Made by a program: the position numbers and the translations under genes
In this document: positions 1 to 12,928 of the stretch, one piece after another
Layout: every line of letters starts with the position of its first letter
How positions within the stretch are numbered: position 1 is the stretch's first letter
Assembly: GCA_018524725.1 (NCBI GenBank)
Contig: JAEUWP010000027.1
Coordinates: 62,001-126,000 of the forward strand
Length of the DNA stretch: 64,000 nucleotides
Direction of reading: 5' to 3'
Origin: Podaxis mareebaensis
Lineage: Eukaryota > Basidiomycota > Agaricomycetes > Agaricales > Agaricaceae
The notes under the pieces: generated by a model
The model's input: only the letters and a program-made list of their open reading frames with translations
Database searches by the model: none
Told to the model about the DNA's origin: nothing

Positions 1-1595
1 CTTCATTGATTTTATCGGCTATACGCTTGGCAGCTTCAGAGCCCCTCTTGAGTTCTTCATAATGCGAATAAGTTGCAGGCGAAAGAGTTTTGATTAATGA
101 CTGCAAGAACACAACATCAATACATGGACTTCGAGGGCGTGATTAGAACGTACATCAAGAAGAAGGGGATATTTGCAAACTCGTTGAACCGGCTTGATGA
201 GGAAAGCTGGCAGCTCGCCTTTTACGTTGATCAAGTGGTTCAATGGCTGTTTGGGAATATTTGGGTCAGCATCGGGAACAGCCGAGAAGAGATCAATTCA
301 AAAATGACGGAAGACCAAATACGAGTTGTCAGGACGACAAATCAGACATGCGTTGAAGATCCAACAATGTCGACAAAGAGGGAAGGTGTTGTGCATCAAT
401 GCTTACCATAAGACTCTGCTCGTGTGTGAGCATGAGTTCCGAGGCATTCGTATAGTTGGCACAGTAGGGTTCGTATACAACAAAGTCGTCCTCCTGTTAA
501 CGCCGACCATTATGCATGATGCAGGACAAGGCACATGAATGTCAGTGATTGTTCAACAGCCAAACGTGATCGATGTCGGCTCACGTTTTCGATGAATGGA
601 AGACCCCAGCGCTGGTCCTGCCATGGAGCTTCCGCTGTGCTCTCGAGGCGAATAAGGAATTTGCGCTGGAAGTTAAGGAGTTTATTGAGATTTGGGAAGA
701 GGAGGTGTATAGTATCCTGATCGATCAGGTTCCCTTGTGAAAGGGCATTTGAATATTTCTGTAACTAATCAGCAACCGTCTTTACAGTGTGAAATTGCGA
801 ATTGGATCATACCTGCATTACTTCGAGGTCCTGGACATATTTACGTTCGGTTTCGACCATCTCGCGGATAATGTTATTCCCCGCTAATTCCCGGGCATTA
901 GCCGGCTGCGGAAGTGCATCGGTCGAGAGATTGTCGAAGGAATCATTGGTGGCGAGGGATGGGGGGGAGGGTGGTGGTGAGTCAAAAGCACTCGGGGGAA
1001 GGTGGTTGACAATGGCGGTCACGGTATTAATAACCTGGGGAAGGCCACATGTCAACAACGCGGGGGAGGATAATGAATGAGCGAGAAACGCGGTCTACAA
1101 TACCTTGACCAAGCCATCAGTAGAATCACGGTCCCAAATATCTCTCACTGTGAAGGGCTCGCACTCGGGGATGGTCTGCGTGACCTGTGTTGAGCGAACC
1201 TGCATGGCGAAGAGGGCGATGGCGTGTTTCTTCTCTCGATCTGGATTGCTCTCGTAGGTTTCCTGGTTGTATTCTGAGTGATTAATTTTTGGGAAACCAG
1301 CTTCTGCGGGGAGCTGATCGAATATGTAGCAGAGGGAAATGCCAATGGAGAAGAGGTCCCAGAGTTGGGTTACGGGGTCGGTGGACTGACGGGAGTCAGG
1401 GGGGGTGGCAAGAGCGAAATAGTGGCTGAATCCATGAATGCGCATGAGGCGGGCACGGAGGGAAGAACATTGTTGGTAAAGGGAGGTAGATTGGTTAGCA
1501 GCTTTGTTGAGGAGGGTGTTGTTGGCCATGGGAGTCTCGATTTGGAGCCCGGCGCTGGAGACGATGGACTTTTTGCGGCCTGCGACAGAAGCCAT
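1..1595 (-). CDS. cdc24: Cdc24-type RhoGEF, 5' part (3' end beyond window)
   Basis: Guanine nucleotide exchange factor that activates the Cdc42 GTPase at sites of polar growth. The ATG at 1593-1595 opens MASVAGRKK. The first exon carries the Cdc24 N-terminal calponin-homology-like region (SLYQQCSSLRARLMRIHGF, then LWDLFSIGISLCYIFDQLP). An intron (about 1036-1107) joins GLVK to VINTVTAIVN. The DH domain begins with IIREMVETERKYVQDLEVMQ near 820-880, continues after an intron with KYSNALSQGNLIDQD and NLNKLLNFQRKFLIRLES, then EDDFVVYEPYCANYTNASEL, and the signature LPAFLIKPVQRVCKYPLLLD near 140-240. The last visible exon reads SLIKTLSPATYSHYEELKRG and runs off the left edge, so the rest of DH, PH and PB1 are not visible. 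The intron-exon path is my reading; family identity is firm. Confidence 0.93.
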
Positions 1596-4500
1596 TGAGC
1601 CAGCTTTGGGCGAGGAGAGGGGGAGAAAAGGGAGAGGAGGGAGAGGTGTTAAGTTTTGTCGATAGCGATGGTCAGCGATGGTCGAAACGAGCAGTGCTCC
1701 CACCCAACCATTCCATGGGCCTTTTTCCAACTCCGCACCCCGCTTTCGGCAATACCCCCTGATCTGAAATCGAGATCTCTTCCACGCGACCCACTGTCAC
1801 CCCGTCACAATCCCAGTTCCCCGCTTCCACTCCCACGTCCCAGCACAGCTCCCCATATCTATCACAGGCTCTCTCAGCGGTAAAAGCCTATCCTTACCCA
1901 TCCACATAGTACCCATTGCCCATACCAGAGCTATTCACCCATCTGTCGTCGTAAAAGTCCAGATGAGCCTTTCTATCTTCGCAACTGACCCTGATATGCA
2001 CAACAATAAACAAATCTCCCAGGCCATATGTCTGCTTCCTATTTTTCTCACTTGGGCGGGAGCCGGGACATGAGGACCGGCGCCGCTCATCTGCTATAGA
2101 CTTGTTCTGCTCACGCCTACATAACTTAAACCTGAGTGTTGATGCACCCACAGGCTCATTCCGGCGTCCCTCAAACCTTAGCCTTGGCATAGACCGGAGT
2201 TGAGGCCCAATAAACCCCTCAACATCTATGCTATGCGAGTGGGGACTGCTGGCTCAGGAATAAACCTCTGCAGCCGTGCTCATTCTTGTGCCAACGCAAT
2301 TCGCTGGCCTAGAAAGGCAATGACTTAATCGAATGCCAATTTTCCTCATTTAGGACAAGCAACATCACAAATGCGACGCTAGAAGGTTTTATTGTAGGAA
2401 CAAGAAGGGTAGCATTTAAGGATTTCTTTCACAAAGACCTACCTTTCGCTTATGCTCGACGGGTCCTTCAAAGGAGCATTACAGTCTCACAATCACCGTT
2501 CTCGGGCATACTCTCCGGGAAGGATCGAGTACAATGACGCATATGACCCGCCCACTTTCGGGCACTCTTGTAACCTACATTCTAGGTCTTCCAATAAGCA
2601 GCTGAGAAGGCGCAAACTTACGTTTCTCCAGCGCCCAAGTCATACCCAAGCATGAATCGGGTAATCTGTCAACCCACCTGCACAACTCACCACTCCAAAG
2701 CATTACGCGTCGAAATGTATAGATCTAACACAATCTGATGCACTGCTACGGCCGTAAACAGTTTCATGTAATTTGACTAGTCCAGAGGAGTCAGGACCCA
2801 TGTATCAGAACACTCCGATGTCTGCCCCTTCCATCACCATCCAGTGACCCATCATTAGCTCTCCTCAACGGAGGCCGGACCTCAACTCTTCAACTCATTT
2901 AACCCATATAGACACCAGAATCCTGTTCCCCAGTGCTTCGGGTAACGAGTTCAATGACCTTTGGGTCTCCGAACACCTCAAAGGTCGATCACGACTTCTC
3001 AAACAAACGGTCGTCGTATTGCGACGATCCACCCCCGAGGACTCGAATGCTCCTTTCGTGTGCGTACCCCGCCTAATTAAATACACGAATTAACGCCGTG
3101 CCCATCTAGAAAACTCGAGTATGGCTTGTTTTTGGTTGATATATGAGACCTGAGTGTTCATGATGGTGAGAAGAAAAATCGACAGGGGTAGAGCACCTTG
3201 AAAGTTGTGCGTACGTTTGCTGTGTCATTAATTGTGGCCCCCGATAATGCGAGTCCTTGATTCTATCACATCTATTAGAAGTGCCCTTATAGTCTAGTAA
3301 CACTGGCTATGTAATGCGTAAGATATGTGACGACGATGTATCTCGAGCAACCTGCCACTATCCAAAAGCCACAGAGGAAGATTAGTTTGTACCATCGAGG
3401 TTGGGGCGAACGTATCTGAGTACTCAGCTCAGTCGCAAGATTACCCGAGGCCGTATCCACGTGGTTCCCCGCTTCCATGTTGAGTGGCGTATACCCATAA
3501 GCTCGAGAGGCAAGCCGGGGTGGAGCTAGTAGTTTTATCATTTACTGATAATCACCGGTATTGACTGGTTCACTGACATATCCCTATATGATGGGTTATG
3601 ATGATATTCCACCCCACCTCACTCGAGAGGCGATATTGTTACCACTCTACAACATACCCTCCCTGTCTACACTCATGAACGATGTTAATTGGGCTTGTTC
3701 AGAGAAATTTCCTTTCCGAACACACGTCCAAACTTGTACGCCATCAAATTTCGGCTTCACCGCCACTGGAATATGACTAACCATAGAGGCTCATAGAGGT
3801 AGCAACCCTCATCTCGTAAGGCTGTGTGGGGGGGGGGAATATCGTTAACGAGAGAGATACGGTCTGAGTTGGAGGCATTCAGTGTGACTTGCCGATTCTC
3901 AATCAGGAAAGGTCAAATTTTCCAAGAAGACCAGCGTTTAAGGTATAACTAAAAATAACCTGAACATTTGAAGTCGAGAGATGTTTTCTGATGATGCCGC
4001 AGCTTGCTGTCGCCACACCGCTTTCGCCTACATCGACTCAGTTGGAAGGCGCAGTTATTGGCGTTTATGTGCACTTGGGATGCCCGCCGTCAATCAGAAT
4101 AACATATTGCACAGGACTATTAATTCTATGAATATCACTCATCGACAGCGCCCAAGGCGGTGGGGAGCCAGGACCCCAATTAAGGCCCATCTCAAGCCGA
4201 AGCTCCCCCTCTGAAGATCAGGGGGCGGTCAATTAAGCACCAAACATACAGGAGATCCTGATATACTTCAGTAGTTGTGGTAACGGTCCTATCGGAAAGA
4301 AGATCAGATAAATAGCGCTCAGCCCATGATACTGATCATCATGTTTGTGACTACATCCTTGGAAGAGCCCAGGCATAACAGGGGTATATATAGCTTGCCG
4401 CCCCGCAAAACGTCAGAAGACCATGATGTCGACGAGTATGGCATTGGTCGTCGATTCAGGGTTTCACGGAGGAGGAAGTATGAGCATCGGGGAAACTAAT

Positions 4501-7500
4501 GGGGCTTCCCCTTGAGCTGGTTCCCAGCAAGCGCGTACACTAGAGGATTCGTAGCCTTCACTGGCTTCGGAGGCTCGAATTGGCCAGGGCTCATAAGCAT
4601 TAGTTCGAGGAGTGTTTCATCAGGTTGCCTTCCGATCAGCTAGCAATCGTTCTCCCGGTTTCCAGTTGCCTTCTCGCCACATGATACGTCCTTAACGCAC
4701 TGTTTGAGGTCATTCAGCGGCGGAATCTACCACTAGAAATCGTCAGTTAAGCCTCAAACCACCTTTTTAGTAACGAGTTTCCCAATCATTGACATTCCCC
4801 GCCTTCCCGTTATACTAGAGGTAATCATCACCTTTGGCAGTACGCGCCACAGCTTGACTTAGCATAAAAATCAGTGATTCAACGCGATGCCAAGATCCCC
4901 ATCACTTGCCAGTCTTACAGTGATACCCAAAGCCTAAGTCGGCACAACCTCGAAAATACCCAAATCGTCCTTGTTGCTGCCTTGAGGTCGGAATTCTTTC
5001 CGTAAATCAGTACCAACTGAATCACTGATGATTCAAAAATGAGGCACGCCAGGCGGCCACATGCACCCAAATCCAAATTGACATTTATCCGTCCGTCTTT
5101 CCCGTTCCTTTAAATAGCGTGCTCCTCGGGATAAAATCGATAAGTTGTCTGATGTCCTATCAATGAATTCCCCAATTCAGTTCAAGTCCATCTCATCAAT
5201 CACCTGTGATAGTTACATCAGAGTATATTTTCGGGTGTATCAGTTCTGGAATGTGTACTTGTGATTGCTTTATTGCACGAGCACCGTATAAGTACGCATG
5301 TGTGCAGTGAGATGGGTCGGATGAGGTACGAGTCGGCATAGTTATCGCAGTTGGCTGCAAGGGAATGTGGGCGATCGAAGCGGACAATATTTGGACGAAC
5401 CATGCGATGGCAATTTTGATTGCTATCCATTACCGGCCTTCCTCTTTCGTTGGTGACAGTGGTTATGCTCTTCGAATTATAAAATCACGAGCACGACGTT
5501 AATCAGGCATACGATGCAGGGACTCCGGAGCAGCCCTTGTATATCGCAGAAAATCAAAGTGTCAGACATTCGGGTTGCAAATGATTGGTGTCATGTCGAG
5601 CTGCACGTCGAGCTGCATGTTGTGAAACCACAGCCCAATGTGGCTGCAGATACTTCTTTTGTAATGCGCTGCTCACAATCTTGGAGATCTTGGTGCATAA
5701 GGTAGTCATTCGGAAGCTTTGATGGGAGCGGTTGTAAGAGCATGAGAGCCTGAGTCTCAAAGCCGAAGCCCGGGAACAGGACGTTGTCAGGCTTGCAGAA
5801 ACGTTAAAAGGCAGCCAGCTCCTGGACAAGTGCAATGAAACAATCTCGTTAGACCCTATGGTACATGTGGCTCGGGGCTGATAGACTGAGGGCAGGAATA
5901 AGAGAGAATAAGTAAGCCCAGAGAAAGCCAAAATACAGCAGTCACGCTTATCTGCCAGGAAGTACTACGTTAGATTCTACAAATTGTCTATGCACACGAG
6001 GTCAGACTCAGGATTCCAGCGAAGAGGATATATATGTTCGAAATGATACAAGGAGAAATCAAAAACCATTCTAATAGTAGTGGAGCAGTGTCAGGGTGAC
6101 AAGTTTCAGTCGTCGGTGATAGTAACATCGACCTCTGTCAATTCATTGCGCAATACGTTTCGGAAAAACCGAAAGCTAGAAGACGCCACAAGAGGTCACA
6201 AGTCGATGCATTTTTTCGTCCACCTGAAACCAAACGACCGGTTCATAAGGACTTGACGGAGGAATCTGTCGTGCAACGCGAGGACGGCCCACTCCCGGTC
6301 GGGGACGTTGTCTCTCCCTGAGCTTATGCTAGTGCACGGCTAAAGTGAGGTATATGGAAGGCAACCATTCCTGGTTAGAGTTATTGTGATGCCGAGAATC
6401 TCAGAAGCTCTTCGCTAATCGAGTCGGCCTACCCAAAGTCAGAGAGCTGCCACGAGACCCGATGGACGGAAGTAGTAAGTATGCCAGAAATTCCGGGAAT
6501 GTAGAACGGTGGTCACGTTAAAGTGAAAAGTATGGGGCAGTGCGAGGGCCGAGTGAGAGCACAAGGGGTAACCCCCAGAACTCCTCGATTTGGCTGGGTT
6601 CTGCCCAGATCAAAGAAGATCAGAGAGCAGGAGAAAGCACGCGATTGTACGGGGTACCGTCGCCCGTACGGACATGGTCTATTTTTCATCAAAGACTTGC
6701 TGGTGGCGCGGTTCCAGGACCCCAGGTGCATCTCAGATTATGGCAAGTTGGTGATGAAAAAACAGACCATGTCCGTACGGGCGACGGTACGGGGGCCTTC
6801 CGACGGAGTAGCCTTTTCCTCACCCTCTGGCACCCATATCAATGGAAGATCTCAGTCTTTCAGGTACATCAACTTGACAACTTTCGGAAATACCGATATG
6901 TCATGAGTTAGATATTGGGCCGAACTATCAAGTTTACTGGGCACAAGATCGCATTGCTGAGGTGCTTGTGGATGAACCCGGTTAGTGGTGGGTCAAGTAG
7001 CATAGCGCACCGCCCCATAATTTATACTACCACAAGCATCTGTTTCCTGCTATTCGTTTCAGCCTCTTCCTGTTATTCACATACCTTATCCGCTGATCTT
7101 CGAACTCGAAGCTCGAAGTTCGCAATTGTGTGGAGACTTGGGGGGCGAATTGGTGTTCCGCCTCCTTGCTAAGACCCCGACGAATTTCCAATACTGTCGG
7201 CTTCGATTACCATTCATCGGCATCAAACTGCTTCAAGCCTTCGGGAATGTGTGCGACCGATTAGGCTACTTATTGATCAGATGTCGTGGGGAATGGAGGG
7301 ATAACAAAAACAACCTGCTGACTGGAGGATATTGGACCGAGTAGCGGGGAGCTGCGGACCGTAGTAATGAGCCTTGTTAATGCTCCTTTGGTGGCGGTTT
7401 CCGTTAAGAAAGGACGAGTTTTAGTTAACAAACGTCCCTTCTGACTGGGAGTGTGAAGCAGGCGATCAGATCACTGTTGGGAGAAATGGTAGTCGCGAAC

Positions 7501-8110
7501 TTAAAAGGTTTCGAGGCACAGCGCTCGTTTAATTCACCGCTTGCCTGGAAGTAGGCTGAAACGGGCAGGCCCCTTTTCGCAACACCTTCCATTGGGAGTG
7601 TGGAAAATCCGGCTTAGAGTCTTTGGGTATGGAGGGGGGTGTTATTTTCATTAGTGTAACTCGATTGTAGGGTGAAGGACGCGTTTTCCCGCCAGTATGC
7701 ATTGCTTGGGAGCTGAAGTCGAACAGGAGATTGTAAAATACCACACGGCCGCCCAGAGTCTTCGCAATGCACAGAACAAGGGTGGACTCCGGAGACAATG
7801 TGAAGTGGTGTTTTGTATGGTTTGGTACAGCATGGGGTTCTCGTAGCGACTCTTGGTTATGCACTGATTATGTCTCCTGTTATCCGCATGGGAGCTGTTT
7901 TCTGAGTGCGCACAGTATCAGAATGGTGATTGGCGTATTCCGTGAACAACCTCGGCAGATTCGATGCCGACGGCCATTATTGGGGTGAGAGGAGGACCCC
8001 GTGGGATTGGGGCTCCGCTTAAACTTAAGCGTGTGAACCCTGGGTGTCGGAAGGGCGAGTAGGACTCCAACCACCACTACGCTCAGATAATTCTTTCAAG
8101 GGCAAGACCC
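1596..8110. other. 6.5 kb without a recognisable gene
   Basis: This interval lies upstream of both cdc24 (minus) and the Rap1-like gene (plus), so its ends must hold their promoters. Open frames inside are short (127 codons at most), overlap on both strands, and show no family motif, splice-joined continuation or start context that I could support. There is a G-run near 3829-3837, a TATA-like stretch at about 4384-4391, and a long inverted repeat at 6654-6790 (separate entry). I see no transposon protein remnants. Confidence 0.6.
6654..6790. repeat. 37-bp inverted repeat with about 60-bp spacer
   Basis: The left arm (6654-6690) and right arm (6752-6790) are reverse complements over about 37 bases apart from one mismatch and one extra T. 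The shared core is gtaccgtcgcccgtacggac, followed by atggtct and a T-run plus catca. Each arm holds the palindrome CCGTACGG. The transcript or single strand could form a long hairpin. It may be a small inverted-repeat element or an inverted local duplication. I see no flanking target duplication or coding function. Confidence 0.75.
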
Positions 8111-10951
8111 ATGGCACCAGGTCGCCTCAGACGCGTTCAAACTGCAGCACCGCAACCTCAGGGCCCACAGAATGAACAACAAGAGCAGCAGGAATACCCG
8201 GCCCTCTTCATTGATCCCATGATGGGCACTCCTCTTCCCATCTACGTCGACAAAGATGTTGAGGACCGTGATAACATTGCCCGTCTGATAACCGTAAGTG
8301 TTAATCCCACTGCATGGCGTGGAGATCCCACGCATAATTCCTTTCAGCTCGGTTTTCCAAGTAGTTACGAGCTCTGGAACAAATATGAACGCTCTCGTTG
8401 ACCCTATTTTCATTTTTTTTCTTCTGCGATAAACGAGTATGTCGTCATAACCCACACTTACGCCTGTATCTCGCTTAGAGCCATGGCGGCACTGTTTCCC
8501 CGAACTATAGTGGGGTTCCGTATATTCTTGGTGCGCATCGTTCGGATTCTCTTGTTAGACGATCTGGCGTTACTCTCGTTTGCCTTTTCATGTTTTTGAA
8601 GAATGCCGAAAGCTAACTTTGTGATGCCAACTTTAGTGGACCCCCACAAACAGTCGGGGCAGAATCTATATCGTCACTATCTCGGCAAGAAGGGGAAGAT
8701 TGTATTGGCCGCAAGATGGGTCTATGAGTGCATTCGATTAAATCAACTGCAAACCTTTCATAGCAATTATGCTAATTGCAAAGTCACCGGAAAGGAACAG
8801 TAAGAACCCTCCTTATTCTGAGGTACTTGGAGCTGAGAACGTTTCATAGAGTCCATACTACAGCACCGGAGCCCCCAAGCCAGCAACCTCAATCAATACC
8901 AGCTGTAGCGCCTCAGGCCCAACAGGGACCGTCAACGCCTCTCCGTAACCGGCTACCATCTTCGCCAGAACCATCCAACTTGCGCCCTCGCAACGATGTC
9001 CAGAACCTGCCTCGCCCGAACGGTGTAACTAACCAACAGCCACCAATGCCACCAATGCAAGGGCATCGTCCAGGCATGCAATCTGTACCTCCAGGAATGA
9101 TTCCACCCGGCGTTTCCGTAGACGGTTTGACGTTCGCGCCCTATGCAATATTTGGCCAAGACATGGGAGCGTCAGGTGCTGGGGCACCCCCTCCTCAGCC
9201 ACAACCGAGTGGTTCGGCAACGGGGCCGTCTCCGCCCCCTCCTCGGGTGCAACCAGAAGGTGCCCCACCTCCACCGTGGCAGGGTACAACCGGCATCGCG
9301 CCCTCGCAGACACATTTAAATCCTCCGCCGCCTCCGCCGAACCAAGAGCAGATGATACATCGCCCACCACATTGGGATGGATATGGTCACAATGCACACC
9401 CAGGGGAGCCTATCCCTGGACCACCTACTGGAGAGGGATATGAGTATCGGTACAGGGATGATGGTAATGGTGGAGGGCAATGGGTTCCAACACATGGGTA
9501 TTACGACCCAGGGGTATGTGCATTGGTCTTAGCGCGCATTTGACGCGTACTGAAGGCTTTGTCAGTATGATCAGGCATATCAGCCAGCCTATCCTGGTGA
9601 GGTATCAAATAATGGTGTCGCTAGTTCATTGCCTGTTCCTCCCGGATCAGATGACAATGCACAGTCTGGGACTTCTGCGCAGCCGGAAGCTGGCGAGGAT
9701 CGGCCTCGCGGACGAAAACGCACACGAACGCAGGTATATCTACGAGCACTTTGTATGTTTCCGAGCCGAAGTTAACATGATTCTTGTGCAGCCGCCTCCC
9801 GCAGCTCCTGCTTCGAGTTTAGTGGTGAATCGAAACGGAACAGCAAGATCCCCAACACCACCGTCGAGGATCATCAAAAGCACGTATGGCGGAAATCTGT
9901 TCACGGCAGACGACGTGTTATACTTGAAGAAATATATTGACTATTGTCGAGATCAAGGTCTAGTCCTGAGGTACCCTAAACTTCTAGCCTAATTATTTGG
10001 GACTAAGCTTGGAATTTTCTTCCCAGTTTACGTGAAATTTGTGAGCGGATAGCCATAAGGGCACCACATCATACGTATGTGAAACCTCTAACTCTCTTCT
10101 CGCGTAACCGACATTGGCATAGATTCTACTCCTGGCGCCGCTACTGCAATAAACACCAAATCCGACTTGGCGGGTACATTATGAACAACAACGCCAACAC
10201 CACCTCCGAAAACCAGCGCTCGGAATCGACTGAAGGCGACTGGGACATGGATGCATCGGATCCCGAAACCGCTTTACAGGCCGAGCCGTCAACAGAGCCT
10301 GGATTTACCAACGATGCAGTGTCGCAGCAGAATAAAACGAAGGCGCCGAGGAATAGATCGCCTACGCCGCCTAGGGCATTGTTTAGGAGTACGACAGGAA
10401 AGGGCGTGGCATTTACGGTCCAGGACAGGGACTTCTTGATTAGTTTTATGGAATATCGGAGGTGGGTTTTCGTCTTTTTCCTTGATTCCATTTCCCTTGA
10501 CAAGTGTGGCGATGTGTTTTAGGTCTCAAGGTCGTTTAGACATGGTTCAATTCTGGAAAGATGTAGCAGCAAAAGCACCTCATCATTCCAGAGCCTCGTG
10601 GATGAAATACTGGCGGCGGCATAAACACGAGTTTAATCGCACAGAGACCGACGCACCGCTGCCACCTGCTCCCGAGAAGAAGATGCGGTATAGTAAGCAG
10701 GATGACATATTGCTTGCCAAGTACTTCTTCGAGCGGCCGACGGGAACTTCGGATTCAATATTTCAGGCATTTGGGAGAAAGGTACACATTCCTGTATTTC
10801 CTTCTCATGCATTTCAGAATCTGACATGTTATTGTAGTATCCACATCATCCGTGGAAAGGCTGGCAAGAGCATCACCGGATACATAAAGCCAAAATCGAC
10901 AACCTCATCGTGATGTTACAGCGCGGAGAAAGTATTGACGGTGAGGCGTAA
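8111..10951 (+). CDS. rap1: Rap1-type telomere protein: BRCT plus three Myb-like domains
   Basis: Predicted telomere/shelterin protein of roughly 720 residues from about ten exons. The ATG at 8111 opens MAPGRLRRVQ. Exons 8111-8293, 8479-8530 and from 8637 join in frame into a BRCT domain: DVEDRDNIARLIT, SHGGTVSPNYSGVPYILV, DPHKQSGQNLYRHY, and IVLAARWVYECIRLNQL. A long proline/glutamine-rich linker follows (about 8850-9510). Three Myb/SANT-like units come next: GGNLFTADDVLYLKKYIDYC with APHHTFYSWRRYCNKH (about 9880-10170); FTVQDRDFLISFMEYRRSQG with APHHSRASWMKYWRRH (about 10410-10630); and MRYSKQDDILLAKYFFERP with YPHHPWKGWQEHHRIHK (about 10683-10890). BRCT followed by Myb units spaced by A/Y-PHH-x-W is the Rap1 layout. 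The frame closes with GESIDGEA and a stop at 10949-10951. I see no Rap1 C-terminal (RCT) domain. It is convergent with the next gene, 240 bp away. Confidence 0.85.
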
Positions 10952-11191
10952 AACAGGTTTACTTATTTATTGTGTACTTGTTCCTTTTCATTTCCCCCGC
11001 TTTTTGCACTGTGTTGTGTGTTTCAATTATTGGTTTAGCTATTTGGGATTTTGTATAGTTTTATCGGTGGATCTTCGTGGAAATTTAAATTTTCTGTTAA
11101 AAATCTGTTGGTACATCCTAGTTATACATTCATCATACGTGCACTATACTGTTTTTGTATGAATCTACCTACACCTCTTTGCTTCTGTCAA

Positions 11192-12928
11192 TCAGTTTGC
11201 GCTAGTATGGACAGTCTTGTTGGACTCCCCAGATGGCAAGATGCGAGAAAATGGCATTTCGGGTGTGGGTTGTAACCAATTCTTGGCATCGTATTCCGCG
11301 TATGGGGGTGACTCAATCGTATGGAAAGTATATGCGAAACGCGTATTTGGACTTGTATTCCTTTCCGATTTGTGCAAAACAGAGCCATGAATGAGGACGA
11401 GGTCGCCTGAATCCACCGACGAACACATCCCCGACCGTTCAACAACAAAACGTGAGGTAGAAGCCGTCCAGACCTACCAGGATTGCAAGTCTCGAGAACG
11501 TACTCTCCCTTCCGCCGAGCTGTTCTCTCGTTGACGGCTTTCTCTTCTTCTGGAGAGACGAGAGGTTCAAAGCCTGTCCCGCCAGTTGGGAGACGGACGA
11601 AGCGTTTGGTAATTGGTGTTGTGAGGTGTGAACCAGGGAGGAAGGAGAGAGCACCGTTTGTAGGTGTACAGTGTTCAAGAGCTATCCAAAAGCCGAGGGC
11701 TGATGGGGGGTTGGTGTACTGTTGCAATGCATTGTGTGGTGAGGACGGAAACAAAAAGGAGGGGTGTTGCAAGAGTGCTTACGAGGAATGTTCTGATTGT
11801 CGGCGGGTGACGGGGATGGATAGACGTGCATGAGGGAAAGCGCGAGGCTGGGACGTGTTACGGGACGTACGAGTCATTGTGTTCGGGAACTGTGTTGGAT
11901 GATACATAGTTAGATGATGCTAGTGAGATATGAAATTGTTTGGTAACGGACCTTCTCCACCAATCTGCTGTTGCTTCGTTATTACCATGCTCTGCAGAGC
12001 TACGAACGTTCAGAATCAGATTTCGTGCATCGTGTAGAATGGAAGAGAGGATGGGAGGCAGCATGACATACCGACGGGGTCATGGTGGAATTTGAGATCG
12101 CGGACTAATGATTTAAGGCGATTGTTCTCGAGTGTGACTTTACGGAAGAGAGGGTCGAGTTCGTGGAGGGCTGGAAGGTAGAGAAGGGTGCATATGGCCG
12201 CCGATGAGATAGGCAGAAGTTATGAGGAGGCTTTTGAGCATGGACACGGGGTGATAAAGTACACACTAAAGACGTACCGTGACCAATTTTGTTCACCGCT
12301 TTTTGCTTCGGCCGGTTGAGTTTGCCGTCCGGATCGACGGCGTCTTCCTCTAAGAAAAATCGACTGCGCCCAGTTGTTAATTCAGGGTTTATCGATCGCG
12401 GAACGTTGCCCATATGTACGTACACCTTGTCGCCAGATGTTAGGAAATAGTCATCTCCCACGTGGTTGTCATCTGCCGTCGTAAATGTCGTCTGCGTGTC
12501 GAGTCAGAAGGGCATCGATATGATAAGTCTGAAGGCTACGAACACGAGGATGAGAGTCAAGATCAAACTCGTCAAGTAGTTGCTTCGATCGATTGAGTAA
12601 AGCGTCTGTTTCTTCTTTATTCAAGAACCCCGGGATAACTAGATACCTGGTCGGAATGGTCAGGACTGCAGGCTGTTTGATACATGGGCGTAAGGTGACG
12701 CCGCTATAGGTGATAGATGACTGCGGGGAGGCAGTGTCGCACGCCGAGTGGAAGGGTTTTACGGCAAATCAATGGGGAGATTGCAAAGCGCCGTCACTGG
12801 TGAGGGCATTCACATACCCGTCTTTGTGAAACTGAGAGCCGGGAAGATGGTTCAGTGATGTAAGACAGAGTCCGGGAGTCAAAGCGCACCCTGTCAATTT
12901 GCTCCTGAGTCAGGTACTCGAGTGACAT
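11192..12928 (-). CDS. Phytanoyl-CoA dioxygenase family protein, PHYHD1-like
   Basis: Fe(II)/2-oxoglutarate-dependent oxygenase; the closest layout I know is PHYHD1, whose physiological substrate is unclear. The ATG at 12926-12928 opens MSLEYLTQEQIDR, followed after an intron by FHKDGYV. Later exons give DDYFLTSGDKVYVHMGN, HALHELDPLFRKVTLENN and LQSMVITKQQQIGGE. The iron-binding H-x-D is HND in VPEHNDSTFLYTNPPSALGF, assembled across two introns through a 10-nt microexon at 11783-11792. The C-terminal part has GFWIALEHCTPTNGALSFLP, then the distal ligand region DLVLIHGSVLHKSERN and the Arg of NTRFAYTFH, and ends NWLQPTPEMPFSRILP...HTSAN. All metal and 2-oxoglutarate positions appear present. 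It is divergent from cdc6 over a 436-bp shared promoter region. Confidence 0.85.

Noticed and set aside
4383..4520. TATA-like stretch followed by a 30-codon frame rich in Ser/Gly
   Set aside because: Too short, no signal peptide, no homologous copy in the window.
5554..5931. Open frames on both strands around a short ctgcacgtcgag-type direct repeat
   Set aside because: A coiled-coil-like plus-strand reading (ESLSLKAEAREQ) lacks a start and is broken by stops; too little to call a gene.
6523..6911. Two overlapping plus-strand open frames of 127 and 123 codons
   Set aside because: They run through both arms of the inverted repeat, have no known motif and no in-phase splice continuation.
11785..11835. 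Loss of the H-x-D iron ligands in the dioxygenase (reading PPTIRTFL)
   Set aside because: This came from a wrong exon choice; the upstream exon ending H-N-D joined through the 10-nt microexon restores the motif.
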